Shown piece by piece: positions 40,748-48,648 of a DNA stretch of 64,000 nt. Origin of the DNA: Fodinibius sp036381435. GTDB lineage: Bacteria; Bacteroidota; Rhodothermia; Balneolales; Balneolaceae. The translations under genes were made by a program, and so were the position numbers. The notes below the pieces were generated by a model. That model worked only from the letters and a program-made list of their open reading frames with translations. It searched no databases and was not told where the DNA came from. The DNA is taken from positions 5,136-69,135 of the forward strand of contig DASVCW010000023.1 in assembly GCA_036381435.1 (NCBI GenBank), given 5' to 3'. Numbering within the stretch: position 1 is the stretch's first letter; the number at the start of each line of letters is the position of its first letter.

Positions 40748-41815
40748 CTACTGGTTAGCCTTTGCTTCTCTTCGCCGCTTGATGCGATACTGCTTTTGCA
40801 GCCACTCTCTCCAAACTTCGCTTTTGCGCAGGTGTTCTTCGTAGGTTTCTGAAAAGGCATGGCTTCCATCCGGACTGGCAACCATGAATAAGTACTCATG
40901 TTCTGCCGGATACAAAGCGGCTTCAATAGAGCTCAGACTAGGATTTGTGATGGGTCCGGGCGGTAAGCCTGCATATAAATAGGTGTTATAAGGGTGCTCG
41001 ACTTCATAATCTTCATACAAAAGTCTGCGGCGCTCGCCAACGGCAAAATTTACAGTTGGGTCAGCCTGAAGGCGCATCCCTTTTTGGAGCCGGTTCCAAT
41101 AAAGCCCGCTAATGACGTCCCTTTCCTCTTCCTTCCGGGCCTCCCACTGAACAATAGAAGCAAGGGTTAATATTTCATCGACTGTTTTATCAAGTTCTTC
41201 AAACCGTTCTTGATAGGGCTCAATTACCGATTTATTAAACACTTCCAGAATGCGTTTAAGTGCATCTTTGGGAGTAATGGTCCAATACATCTTAACAGTA
41301 CTGGGATAAAGATAGCCAATTACGTCTTTTGGCTGCAAACCGACATTTGACAAAAATGAGGTGTCATTAAGGATTTTCTGGAAAGAAAGGGAATCGAACT
41401 GTAGGCTCCTTGAGACTGCATCTACGATGTCTCCTTCGGTCCGTCCCGGTAAAATAGTAACCGAAACAGGATCCTGAATGCCTTTAGCCATTTTTGAAAG
41501 GAATTCATTATATGAGAAACCTTCTTCAACCAAATAATGGCCTTCTAAAAAAGTGCGCCAGCCGAAGATCTTAGCAGCCCAGAGGAATTCTTCACGGCTA
41601 TCAATCAACCCCAGCTCTTCTAACTTAAGGGACATCTCCTCTAAACCGGTAGTTTCATCAACATATACATGAACGGTTTCTTGGGCTGATATGGCTTGAC
41701 TGCCATGCAGGCGTACCCAGCGAAACCCGGCAATTAAAAAGGCAGAAATAAAGAGCAGTGCTAAGCCTGCCGTGAGCTCCTTTTTCGAAAGGAATAGATC
41801 TAAAAAATACTTCAC
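40748..41815 (-). CDS. mltG: Endolytic murein transglycosylase
   Basis: 355 residues. One membrane anchor at about residues 12-32 precedes a LysM-like region (TILPGRTEGDIVDAV) and the YceG domain (LQPKDVIGYLYPST, LTLASIVQWEARKEEERD, GMRLQADPTVNF, YNTYLYAGLPPGPITNPS, EYLFMVASPDGSHAFSETYEEH). It cleaves nascent peptidoglycan strands at the inner membrane. In most MltG proteins the active-site stretch reads IVExET; here it is IVQWEA, an unusual change next to the conserved Glu. Single gene with its own strand. Confidence 0.92.
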   Translation of the reverse strand: MKYFLDLFLSKKELTAGLALLFISAFLIAGFRWVRLHGSQAISAQETVHVYVDETTGLEEMSLKLEELGLIDSREEFLWAAKIFGWRTFLEGHYLVEEGFSYNEFLSKMAKGIQDPVSVTILPGRTEGDIVDAVSRSLQFDSLSFQKILNDTSFLSNVGLQPKDVIGYLYPSTVKMYWTITPKDALKRILEVFNKSVIEPYQERFEELDKTVDEILTLASIVQWEARKEEERDVISGLYWNRLQKGMRLQADPTVNFAVGERRRLLYEDYEVEHPYNTYLYAGLPPGPITNPSLSSIEAALYPAEHEYLFMVASPDGSHAFSETYEEHLRKSEVWREWLQKQYRIKRRREAKANQ

Positions 41816-41838
41816 TGGTGAACCGGGGATTTTTTAAA

Positions 41839-41852
41839 TAACGTGAGTTCCA
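41839..41852. repeat. TAACGTGAGTTCCA copy
   Basis: This 14-base string is the same as the left terminal repeat of the palindrome cluster at 56642-56952. Here it is a lone copy 24 bases upstream of the mltG start. Confidence 0.5.
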
Positions 41853-41895
41853 GGGGCTAAAAGTACTTTAGAAAACAGCACTTTTTCTATATCAA

Positions 41896-42014
41896 AGTCA
41901 TCCCGTCCCGAAGGCTTTCGGGAGAGGGATCTCATCCATTCTGAGCCGCAAATTCTTCTACCACTGTTAGTAATCATTTTTCACAGCGGATGATCCCGAC
42001 TGCTATCGGGACAC
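41896..42014. repeat. Family F inverted pair
   Basis: AGTCATCCCGTCCCGAAGGC ... TTTCGGGAGAGGGATCTC and, 70 bases on, GGATGATCCCGACTGCTATC GGGAC: hairpins CCCGAA-TTCGGG and CCCGAC..TCGGGA in opposite sense. It fills the gap between mltG and the BI-1 gene. Confidence 0.65.
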
Positions 42015-42020
42015 TGAGGG

Positions 42021-42746
42021 CTACCTTCTTTGAAATTTAGAAAGCAGCCTTAAAATTTCAATGTAAAGCCAAACAAGCGTAACGATTAAACCGAAAGAGG
42101 TGTACCATTCAAAATATTTTGGTGCACCGGCTTCAGCACCTTTGTCAATCATATCAAAATCTAATACTAAGTTCAGGGCGGCAACTCCTACAATAATGAA
42201 GCTAAAACCAATGCCCATTAACCCGCTTCCTTGAATGAGGCTTATGTTGATACCGAAAAAACCTAAAATGAAACTGGCAAGATAAACCAGAAAAATACCT
42301 CCCGTAGCTGCTACAACCCCCATTCTAAATCGTTTGGTTACTTGTATTAATCCCGATTTATAAGCAAACAGCATGGCGGCAAACACGCCCATTGTTAAAA
42401 GAACTGCGTTAAAAACGATACCATTGTAAGCGCTGGCATACATCACGGAAATTCCGCCTAAAAACAGTCCTTCTAATCCCGCGTAAATAGGAGCCGTAGT
42501 GGGCGACCACTCTTTTTTGAAAATAGTCACCATAGCCAGGATAAATCCGCCGATGGCGCCGCCCCAGATAAATAAAGGTGACGGCTGGTACCAGCTAATG
42601 GATGCTCCAAGCAATAAAATCAGGAATAAAATACCTGTTTTGTTTATAGTTCCACTGACCGTCATGGCTTCATCAGCAGAAATGAGTTGCCCCTGCCCTG
42701 CCTGTTGAAATGTTTTCTCACTAAAAGTGGGATTTGCGGATTCCAT
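42021..42746 (-). CDS. Bax inhibitor-1 / YccA family membrane protein
   Basis: 241 residues with seven hydrophobic segments between about residues 33 and 235. An N-terminal soluble stretch (FSEKTFQQAGQGQLISADEAM) precedes the first. The family's pore region shows SFIIVGVAALNLVLDFDMID, including the conserved Asp residues in DFDMID, then YFEWYTSFGLIVTLVWLYIE. BI-1 members form pH-sensitive calcium leak channels in the inner membrane; the cellular role in this phylum is unknown. Single gene. Confidence 0.92.
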   Translation of the reverse strand: MESANPTFSEKTFQQAGQGQLISADEAMTVSGTINKTGILFLILLLGASISWYQPSPLFIWGGAIGGFILAMVTIFKKEWSPTTAPIYAGLEGLFLGGISVMYASAYNGIVFNAVLLTMGVFAAMLFAYKSGLIQVTKRFRMGVVAATGGIFLVYLASFILGFFGINISLIQGSGLMGIGFSFIIVGVAALNLVLDFDMIDKGAEAGAPKYFEWYTSFGLIVTLVWLYIEILRLLSKFQRR

Positions 42747-42831
42747 AAAATGTAATTGAGTTAAATTTTTAAGGATGTGAATATACTATCTCCACATCAG
42801 GAATAACAAAAATTTAAGCAAATTATTTTGA

Positions 42832-42854
42832 TGTAGATCGAGATTTATCTCGAT
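42832..42854. repeat. Family C half-copy
   Basis: TGTAGATCGAGATTTATCTC GAT: the same sequence as the left end of the complete 70-base family C element at 60687. Confidence 0.7.
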
Positions 42855-42908
42855 GGCTATCCCTGTTCGGTGAGCTATAATAGTACGTCTATTCACCCTC
42901 AAACATTT

Positions 42909-43085
42909 GGCCCCCTACAGGGCCTCTCGTTCTTGCAGGCCTTTTTCTACAAACATTTTTTCCCTAACGGGAAAAGGGTTTTAGAAATAATAGGTTACAC
43001 AGCAGGAAAAAAAGAAGTACGTCCCATTAGGGACGGCATATTTGTAGAAAAATAGGAAGACCAAGAATCCATCCCGTAGGGATGG
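42909..43085. repeat. Array of four REP-like palindromes beside the IS200-like transposase
   Basis: GGCCCCCTACAGGGCC (42909-42924), TTTTCCCTAACGGGAAAA (42958-42975), CGTCCCATTAGGGACG (43020-43035) and CCATCCCGTAGGGATGG (43069-43085). All share the plan YCCC-TAN-GGGR with changing outer bases. They lie downstream of the transposase gene end. Similar palindromes form a cluster at 56730-56919. A 61-codon open frame through them is an artefact. Confidence 0.82.
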
Positions 43086-43117
43086 AATGTTAAGAAAAGC
43101 TAAATTTTTATTTTATT

Positions 43118-43579
43118 TCAAAATACCTGTTTGAATATGAAACGTTCGTCATAATTCACATTAAATTTATTCAATAGCTCAATATATTCATCCATAAATG
43201 TTTTCTTTGCATGATGCTTTTTCTGATTCATTACATAATGATAAACTTTGTTTATTTGGCTACGTCCATAAGAAAAGGCACCATAGCCCTCCTGCCACCG
43301 AAATTTTTCATTAACAAACCCCTTGTTATTAATCCAAGAAGATGAATCACCTTTAACCTCTCTCATTAAATTTGATATAGATTGAGTTGGGTGTAATCCT
43401 ACGAAAGCGTGAATATGATCTGGCATACCGTTAATAGCAATCATCTTATGTTTTCGATTCTGGACTATTCCGGTAATATATTTATACAGTTCTTCTTCCC
43501 AATCATCCCGAATTAAACTTTTTCTATTCTGAACAGCAAACACAAATTGTATATAGATTTGGCTATAGGTATTAGCCAT
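43118..43579 (-). CDS. IS200-like / REP-associated tyrosine transposase (TnpA-REP type)
   Basis: 153 residues, an intact Y1 HUH transposase: YSQIYIQFVFAVQNRKSL at the start, the HUH motif in AINGMPDHIHAFVGLHP near residue 53, WQEGYGAFSYGRSQ near 95, and the catalytic Tyr region YHYVMNQKKHHAKKTF near 112. It cuts and rejoins single-stranded DNA. It has no IS200 partner gene and no complete IS ends; instead REP-like palindromes with a CCCTANGGG core flank its 3' side. The ATG follows a strong AGGAGG. The phylogenetic group with the NQxxHH motif is common in Bacteroidota genomes. Confidence 0.92.
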   Translation of the reverse strand: MANTYSQIYIQFVFAVQNRKSLIRDDWEEELYKYITGIVQNRKHKMIAINGMPDHIHAFVGLHPTQSISNLMREVKGDSSSWINNKGFVNEKFRWQEGYGAFSYGRSQINKVYHYVMNQKKHHAKKTFMDEYIELLNKFNVNYDERFIFKQVF

Positions 43580-43645
43580 GATTACCTCCTGTTGATAATT
43601 TTAAAATGGAGAATTAATATTAAAAATATTTAGTAATACTCCATT

Positions 43646-45025
43646 TCAAAAAGTAGGGTTAAGCCTTAGCCAGAAAACGGGTGCTTGTTCAGGGTTGTTA
43701 AAGTCCCATGCCACTTCACATCGGATCAGGTTTGAACCGATTCCAATACCGCCGTTATGCCGAAGATCAGCTATGGTAAACTCTTCAAAGCCATCAAATA
43801 AGCTTTGTGAGTCATTGGACGTACTATAAACCCAGCCGGAATCCAGGAATAGGCTCAGGTAGAAATCATCAAAATCAATCCAGCCATTTGAGCTGTAAAG
43901 GGGGCTTCCGAACTGTATTTCAAGATTGCTCAAAATCATTCGGTTGCTTGCGCCCAGTACTTTAAATGGCAGCGCCCGAAGTGTTCCGATTCCTCCGAGG
44001 TAAAGCTTTTTAAACCGGGGAGCTTCACCCGTAATGCTACTCATACGAAGGCGATATTTTAACACTCCTCCGGGCTCAAAATTGATGTAGGAGATTAATT
44101 CACCCGTATATTTAGAATAGCTGTAATCGGATGTTCCTATCCCCGGATCGGCAAATTCTGCTATACCGGTGAGTGAAAAAGTAAAATTGGGAGCAATTAC
44201 TAACCGTTTGGGGTTAAAAGATGCAGAAAACGTCAGGCTGGCAACATCTGCGGTATCCACCGGCATTCTGTTTTGAAAATCTACAGGTGGATTTAATCTG
44301 AAGCTATGTGAGTCAAACAATGCCCAATTCGTTTGGCGATCAAGACTGATATAGCGATCATCAAGATAAGCAATACCACCCTGGAAATACCGGTCAGTAC
44401 GGGCCAGAAAATAAGCGCCCCAGCCCTGCTGCTTGTAATAATCAAGATAATCATAACCTGCGGTAAAAGCTGTAAGGGTCGTTTCGTGGAGACCTACTCT
44501 CCATCCGTCATCGGTAGCTGTAGCGCTATGATAACCGCCACCGATCATGAAATGATGATCACGTCCCAGCAGCTTTTCAAGCCCAAGCGCGTATTGCCAC
44601 TCATTCAATCCGGTTGAATAGCCGACAAGTCCATGAAGCTGAATATCGGGAATGCCTAGCCAGTCATCATCGTGGTACCACTGCATTCGTTCCTTTCGAA
44701 TGCCCAGAAATAATTCGTCTACCCTGTTGTAATGAATCATTGGCAGACTGGGAAAAAGTGAATATAAAGGACCTGAATTATAAGGACCGGCCGTGAAAAA
44801 ACCTTTATAATCAAGCCCGTTACTATTAAGCTGAACTGCAAATTTCCGGGAGTTTATATCAGAATAACCCTCTGATGAAGGCTGATTCTTCCATGTATCA
44901 AACGGCATTGAGAAAAAAGGGTCATTATTAAAAGGACTTTCTTCCTTGCTGTCTTCTGTCGTCTGGGCTAGTCCTGATGTCGCACTTAAAAAGAAAATAC
45001 CAATTACGAGTAAATATTTATTCAT
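43646..45025 (-). CDS. Outer-membrane barrel of the Omp85 (BamA/TamA surface-antigen) type
   Basis: 459 residues from the ATG at 45025; a second ATG at 45037 is in frame, but GGAG just upstream of 45025 is the better ribosome site. Signal peptide ends near LAQT. No POTRA domains are seen: the N-terminal ~60 residues are polar and the rest is a barrel. KKLYLGGIGTLRALPFKVLG near residue 350 corresponds to the Omp85 GGxGxLRGY loop, and it ends in the aromatic strand PVFWLRLNPTF. Without POTRA, it may be a patatin-like or peptidase-associated barrel or a simple Omp85 relative. Divergent from the sigma-factor operon. Confidence 0.8.
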   Translation of the reverse strand: MNKYLLVIGIFFLSATSGLAQTTEDSKEESPFNNDPFFSMPFDTWKNQPSSEGYSDINSRKFAVQLNSNGLDYKGFFTAGPYNSGPLYSLFPSLPMIHYNRVDELFLGIRKERMQWYHDDDWLGIPDIQLHGLVGYSTGLNEWQYALGLEKLLGRDHHFMIGGGYHSATATDDGWRVGLHETTLTAFTAGYDYLDYYKQQGWGAYFLARTDRYFQGGIAYLDDRYISLDRQTNWALFDSHSFRLNPPVDFQNRMPVDTADVASLTFSASFNPKRLVIAPNFTFSLTGIAEFADPGIGTSDYSYSKYTGELISYINFEPGGVLKYRLRMSSITGEAPRFKKLYLGGIGTLRALPFKVLGASNRMILSNLEIQFGSPLYSSNGWIDFDDFYLSLFLDSGWVYSTSNDSQSLFDGFEEFTIADLRHNGGIGIGSNLIRCEVAWDFNNPEQAPVFWLRLNPTF

Positions 45026-45194
45026 GACAATCTCCATTATCCTTACTCCAACTTACATTATATTTTCAATCTACGTAATTAGTTTTATAATAGTTGCGAT
45101 TGCATTAAAAAAATTAGCAAACGGAGGCAACCCTTCCTTAAAACTTACTGTATAAGTAAATAGAGCTAAGAACAAATTCTTGCGAGAATCGCGA

Positions 45195-45728
45195 ATGAAA
45201 GTGATTAAAGAAACCATAAAAGGATGCCGGAAAAGGCATCGGGAAAGTCAAAAGGAGCTTTATAAGATGTTTTATGCTTATGGCATGAGCATCACACTTC
45301 GTTATGCCGATTCGCGTGATCAAGCCGCCGAAATTTTAAATGATGCTTTTATGAAAGCCTTTACGAACATAAGCAGTTACGATTTAAGCAGGCCTTTTAA
45401 GCCCTGGTTACGACAAATTATTGTAAATACCGCTATCAACCACTACCACAAAACAAAAAACGAACGGCAATGGGAAGAACTGGAAGCCGCCCGGGATTTA
45501 CGGTCTAAAGAAGAAGCAATTATTAGCGGTATTTCTTATCAGGAGATTATTAACCTGGTGCAGCAATTGACACCGGCTTACAGAACCGTATTTAATCTTT
45601 ACGTAATTGAAGGCTATAACCATCGTGAAATCGCGGAAAAACTGGGTATTGCCGAAGGGACTTCAAAATCAAATTTGGCCAAAGCCAAAAGGAATTTACA
45701 AGTCATTTTAGAGAAAAATTTCATTTAA
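45195..45728 (+). CDS. ECF-type RNA polymerase sigma factor
   Basis: 177 residues from the ATG at 45195; an earlier in-frame TTG is unlikely. Region 2: LYKMFYAYGMSITLRYADSR, then ILNDAFMKAFTNI and KPWLRQIIVNTAINHYHK. Region 4: LTPAYRTVFNLYVIEGYNHR, then EIAEKLGIAEGTSKSNLAKA, a helix-turn-helix. The next gene, 11 bases on, begins with an anti-sigma-like cytoplasmic part followed by a membrane segment, so it probably holds this factor inactive. The cluster downstream is its candidate regulon. Confidence 0.93.
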   Translation: MKVIKETIKGCRKRHRESQKELYKMFYAYGMSITLRYADSRDQAAEILNDAFMKAFTNISSYDLSRPFKPWLRQIIVNTAINHYHKTKNERQWEELEAARDLRSKEEAIISGISYQEIINLVQQLTPAYRTVFNLYVIEGYNHREIAEKLGIAEGTSKSNLAKAKRNLQVILEKNFI

Positions 45729-45739
45729 ACAGCAGCATT

Positions 45740-46984
45740 ATGTCTGAAAATAACAACATGAATGATTCATTTGAGCGCTTTTTCAAAGAAAAGGCTGATG
45801 AATATGACATCATTTATAACGAAGCCGATTGGGAAAAGCTGGAAGGCCGGCTGAATGCGCTCGATAAGCAGCGCGTTATCGCCAAAAGACGTTTTTTAGC
45901 GGGTGCTGCCATCTTTCTGATTTTCTCCCTTTTTGGTTACTTCACTTACTCAAATTATATGAAGATAAATCAGCTTGAACAGCAGTTAAGCAATCAAACT
46001 GTTCAACCTATACCCCAAAATTCTGGCACCGGAATAGTTCAGAATAATGATTCTCAAAATTTAGGCAACAAGTCAGGAAACACGATTGCTGAAAATAATA
46101 TGGCAAGCAGCGGGGAAACCAGCCAAACATTGCCACCTAAAGATATAGCAGAGGATGACAAACCTGTTGAAAGCAGTGCTGAATTCTCCATAACGGAAAA
46201 TGAATCAAGGAATTTATTTATTGCAGACCTCTCGAATTCCAAACTCGCTTTATCTTCATTCGATCAGCAATCGACTGTAGATCCTGAAACTATCGAACCG
46301 GCAGAAACTTCTGGAAAAGCTCCTGTATTTGCCGCACGGGTTGATGCTTCATCTAATGATGTCGGGCTGAACAGTGGAATTCAAAATGCTTCCCAAAGGT
46401 TTTCCGTAGGATTTTTAATGGCTCCCGATTTTAGTACCGCCGGGTCATTCTCTGATTTTTACAGCCCCGGTTATAAATTCGGGGCTTATGTGGAATATCA
46501 TTTCACCCGCAATTTAGGTATTTCTGCGGGCATCATTCATTCAACTGTGCGCTATACCGCTCAGGGAGGGGAATACCGTCCACCGGAGGGCTATTGGACC
46601 AACGGCATCATTCCCGCTGAAACCCTGGCTGAATGTATGCTGCTCGATATTCCCATCACCCTTAAATACAACTTTTTCCACTTCGATCGATCGCGATTTT
46701 ATGCCACAGCGGGTGTTTCATCCTACGTTATGCTGAGTGAAGAGTACGAGTTTGATTACTACGGGAATGAAAGCGGACTTGCACAGAGCTGGAGCGGCAA
46801 AACCGGAACCCGTCATTGGGCGAGCAACGCCGCTTTTTCAATAGGATTTGAATATGATATTAATTCGACGCTAAGCCTGCGTGCCGAGCCTTTTATAAGA
46901 GTTCCGCTTAAAGAAGTGGGCTGGGGAAATGTGAGATTATATTCCCTGGGCAGCTTTATTTCCCTGAATTACAAATTTGACTGA
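45740..46984 (+). CDS. Anti-sigma-like inner-membrane segment fused to an outer-membrane beta-barrel
   Basis: 414 residues. Residues 1-50 are cytoplasmic and charged (FERFFKEKADEYDIIYNEAD WEKLEGRL), ending in a basic stop (RVIAKRRF); a single membrane helix follows at about 52-70. Residues 75-215 are a low-complexity Ser/Asn/Glu-rich linker, and 215-414 are a PorT-type barrel (FSVGFLMAPDFSTAGSF; VRYTAQGGEYRPPEGYW; SIGFEYDINSTLSLRAEPF; FISLNYKFD). The arrangement is that of a membrane-spanning anti-sigma factor whose distal end is a barrel. It sits directly after the sigma gene. How one chain spans both membranes is unresolved. Confidence 0.78.
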   Translation: MSENNNMNDSFERFFKEKADEYDIIYNEADWEKLEGRLNALDKQRVIAKRRFLAGAAIFLIFSLFGYFTYSNYMKINQLEQQLSNQTVQPIPQNSGTGIVQNNDSQNLGNKSGNTIAENNMASSGETSQTLPPKDIAEDDKPVESSAEFSITENESRNLFIADLSNSKLALSSFDQQSTVDPETIEPAETSGKAPVFAARVDASSNDVGLNSGIQNASQRFSVGFLMAPDFSTAGSFSDFYSPGYKFGAYVEYHFTRNLGISAGIIHSTVRYTAQGGEYRPPEGYWTNGIIPAETLAECMLLDIPITLKYNFFHFDRSRFYATAGVSSYVMLSEEYEFDYYGNESGLAQSWSGKTGTRHWASNAAFSIGFEYDINSTLSLRAEPFIRVPLKEVGWGNVRLYSLGSFISLNYKFD

Positions 46985-47023
46985 CAACTCAAACTTTATC
47001 CAAAATATAAATCCCAACATGCC

Positions 47024-47464
47024 ATGAAAACCCTAAAACTACATATCCCCGATTTAACTAAAATCTTCTTTCTAATTGCCTTGAGTTCTTTACTGACAGT
47101 AGGATGTGGCGATAACAGCACCGATTCGGAACCTCCTCCCGAACCGGTACCACCCCCCGTATCATTTGACAGCGGTACTCTCTCCACTAATGAAAGTTTC
47201 AGCTATACCTTCGAAGATGAAGGTTCGGTTGAATATTTTTGCGAACTGCATGCTCCCGATATGCAGGGTGTTGTAAATGTGCGTACCGATGCTGAAATCA
47301 GTGGCCAAGACACCGTAAGAATGGAAGGTATGCAATTTGTTCCTTCCTCAATCACCATTACCCCCGGCACCGAAATTATATGGATAAACGATGACGGAGT
47401 AGATCACACCGTAACCAGCGGAAATCCCGACAGTGGCGATGATGGCGGTGGAACGGGATATTAA
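47024..47464 (+). CDS. Cupredoxin lipoprotein with halves in swapped (circularly permuted) order
   Basis: 146 residues. Lipoprotein signal ending LLTVGC (residue 28), a Pro-rich spacer, then FDSGTLSTNESFSYTFE and YFCELHAPDMQGVVNV (Cys, His and Met copper ligands), which is the C-terminal half of a plastocyanin/halocyanin domain. After it comes MEGMQFVPSSITITPG, TEIIWINDDGVDHTVTSG, which is the N-terminal half with the first His ligand; the gene then stops. A normal domain has these halves in the opposite order. All four type 1 copper ligands are thus present in one chain, so a circular permutation or strand-exchanged dimer is inferred. Likely periplasmic electron carrier. Confidence 0.82.
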   Translation: MKTLKLHIPDLTKIFFLIALSSLLTVGCGDNSTDSEPPPEPVPPPVSFDSGTLSTNESFSYTFEDEGSVEYFCELHAPDMQGVVNVRTDAEISGQDTVRMEGMQFVPSSITITPGTEIIWINDDGVDHTVTSGNPDSGDDGGGTGY

Positions 47465-47511
47465 AAACCGCTTTAGCATTTACCCCGTATACTTCAATAA
47501 CGGCTGAAACA

Positions 47512-47551
47512 TACCCCTGACCGGGCGGCGTTTGTCGCCCGGTCAGGGGTA
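47512..47551. terminator. Strong 16-bp hairpin between cupredoxin and cytochrome genes
   Basis: TACCCCTGACCGGGCG (47512-47527) pairs perfectly with CGCCCGGTCAGGGGTA (47536-47551) around an 8-base loop. No T-tract follows, so it may attenuate, stabilise mRNA, or be a palindromic repeat rather than a simple terminator. Confidence 0.7.
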
Positions 47552-47580
47552 AACAAATTCAACTTAACAGCGCAAAAAGG

Positions 47581-48048
47581 ATGGTCAAAAATATGTTGGT
47601 GCATCAACTTCCAAAGTTAAAAGATAGGTTTTTAATAATAATTATGTGCTCTATGGGCCTGATATTAGCCTCATGCAGCGGCAGTACCGGACCGAATAAC
47701 GGGAGCAACAATGGCGGAAACGGAGGAGAAAGTCCGCCGCCGGCTGAACCGACTTTTACAAACGTTCTCGATATCTTTAATTCCAGTTGCGGCGGAAGCG
47801 GTTGCCATATTGGAGAATCAACGAATGGTGTTCGCTTAGACAGTTACGATGCCATTATGAGCAGTGAGGGTACCCAATATGGCGGGCCTATAGTTATTGA
47901 AGGTGAACCTGATAACAGTCCACTGGTTGATAAAATTGAAGAAGATCCCCGGTTCGGTGCCCGAATGCCCAAAGGTGGAACTCCGCTCAGCAATGAACAG
48001 ATCACCTTGATCAGAGATTGGATAGCCGAAGGCGCCCAAAATAACTAA
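47581..48048 (+). CDS. Cytochrome c-type lipoprotein (planctomycete-type domain)
   Basis: 155 residues. Lipoprotein signal MCSMGLILASC (Cys near 32), an Asn/Gly linker, then the heme site SSCGGSGCHIG near residue 68, a CX4CH variant of the usual CX2CH. GVRLDSYDAIM and IVIEGEPDNSPLVDKI and the distal RMPKGGTPLSNEQ with the heme Met follow, ending in LIRDWIAEGAQNN. The pattern matches stand-alone c-type cytochrome domains often found in FCB and planctomycete proteins. With the neighbouring cupredoxin it suggests extracytoplasmic electron transfer. Confidence 0.87.
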   Translation: MVKNMLVHQLPKLKDRFLIIIMCSMGLILASCSGSTGPNNGSNNGGNGGESPPPAEPTFTNVLDIFNSSCGGSGCHIGESTNGVRLDSYDAIMSSEGTQYGGPIVIEGEPDNSPLVDKIEEDPRFGARMPKGGTPLSNEQITLIRDWIAEGAQNN

Positions 48049-48066
48049 CTGTAAATTCATCATATC

Positions 48067-48642
48067 ATGTCTCGCCTAATGAAATCACTCGGAATCTGCT
48101 TTTTTCTCATACTCGGGACAATACTTCTGCTCGTTCCTGGCAAAGCTATCGGACAGGCTTTTATGACTAAAAGCGGCCACGTTGAGTTCGATTCAACTGT
48201 GCCCCTGCATTCTTTTACCGGAACATCAGATCGTTTAGTGGGAAAAATAAATCTTAGTGATTCAACCGTCGATTTTTATATTGATATTCATACCCTGAAA
48301 ACCGGTATTGGAATGCGAGATGAGGATATGCTGGAAACGATGGAGGCTGAAAAATATCCTTTCGCGGAGTTTTATGGAAAGCTGATCACTGACTTTAATC
48401 CCGAACTCGAAGAACCTCAAGAAGTCACCGTAAAAGGCGACATGACCGTTCACGGAGTTACAAATCCGGTTGAAATTACTGGAACGCTCCAAAAAACAGA
48501 TGAAGGGTTACAAGTAAAAGCTGACTGGACTTTAAATATGAAGGACTACAGCATCAAACCGCCCGGAATTTTGTTTTACCGCGTAAGTGAAAAGATTGAT
48601 GTCTCTATTTCAGCCACCATGCCACCTTTAAAAAACAACTAA
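48067..48642 (+). CDS. YceI family periplasmic protein
   Basis: 191 residues with a signal peptide ending near GQAF (residue 28). The YceI lipocalin-like barrel is recognised by VEFDSTVPLHSFTGTSDRLV, then MRDEDMLETMEAEKYPFAEF and VTVKGDMTVHGVTNPVEI. YceI proteins bind isoprenoid or quinone-like lipids and are often near cytochromes. It starts 18 bases after the cytochrome gene and is 6 bases before the DUF5777 gene, an evident operon. Confidence 0.93.
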   Translation: MSRLMKSLGICFFLILGTILLLVPGKAIGQAFMTKSGHVEFDSTVPLHSFTGTSDRLVGKINLSDSTVDFYIDIHTLKTGIGMRDEDMLETMEAEKYPFAEFYGKLITDFNPELEEPQEVTVKGDMTVHGVTNPVEITGTLQKTDEGLQVKADWTLNMKDYSIKPPGILFYRVSEKIDVSISATMPPLKNN

Positions 48643-48648
48643 ATTATT

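Noticed and set aside
42870..43055. 61-codon open frame left of the IS200-like transposase
   Set aside because: It runs through four palindromes and has no ribosome site or family similarity; it is a by-product of the repeats.
42909..43085. Possible short CRISPR-like array
   Set aside because: The palindromes vary in sequence and spacing and there are no constant repeats with unique spacers; no cas gene is present.
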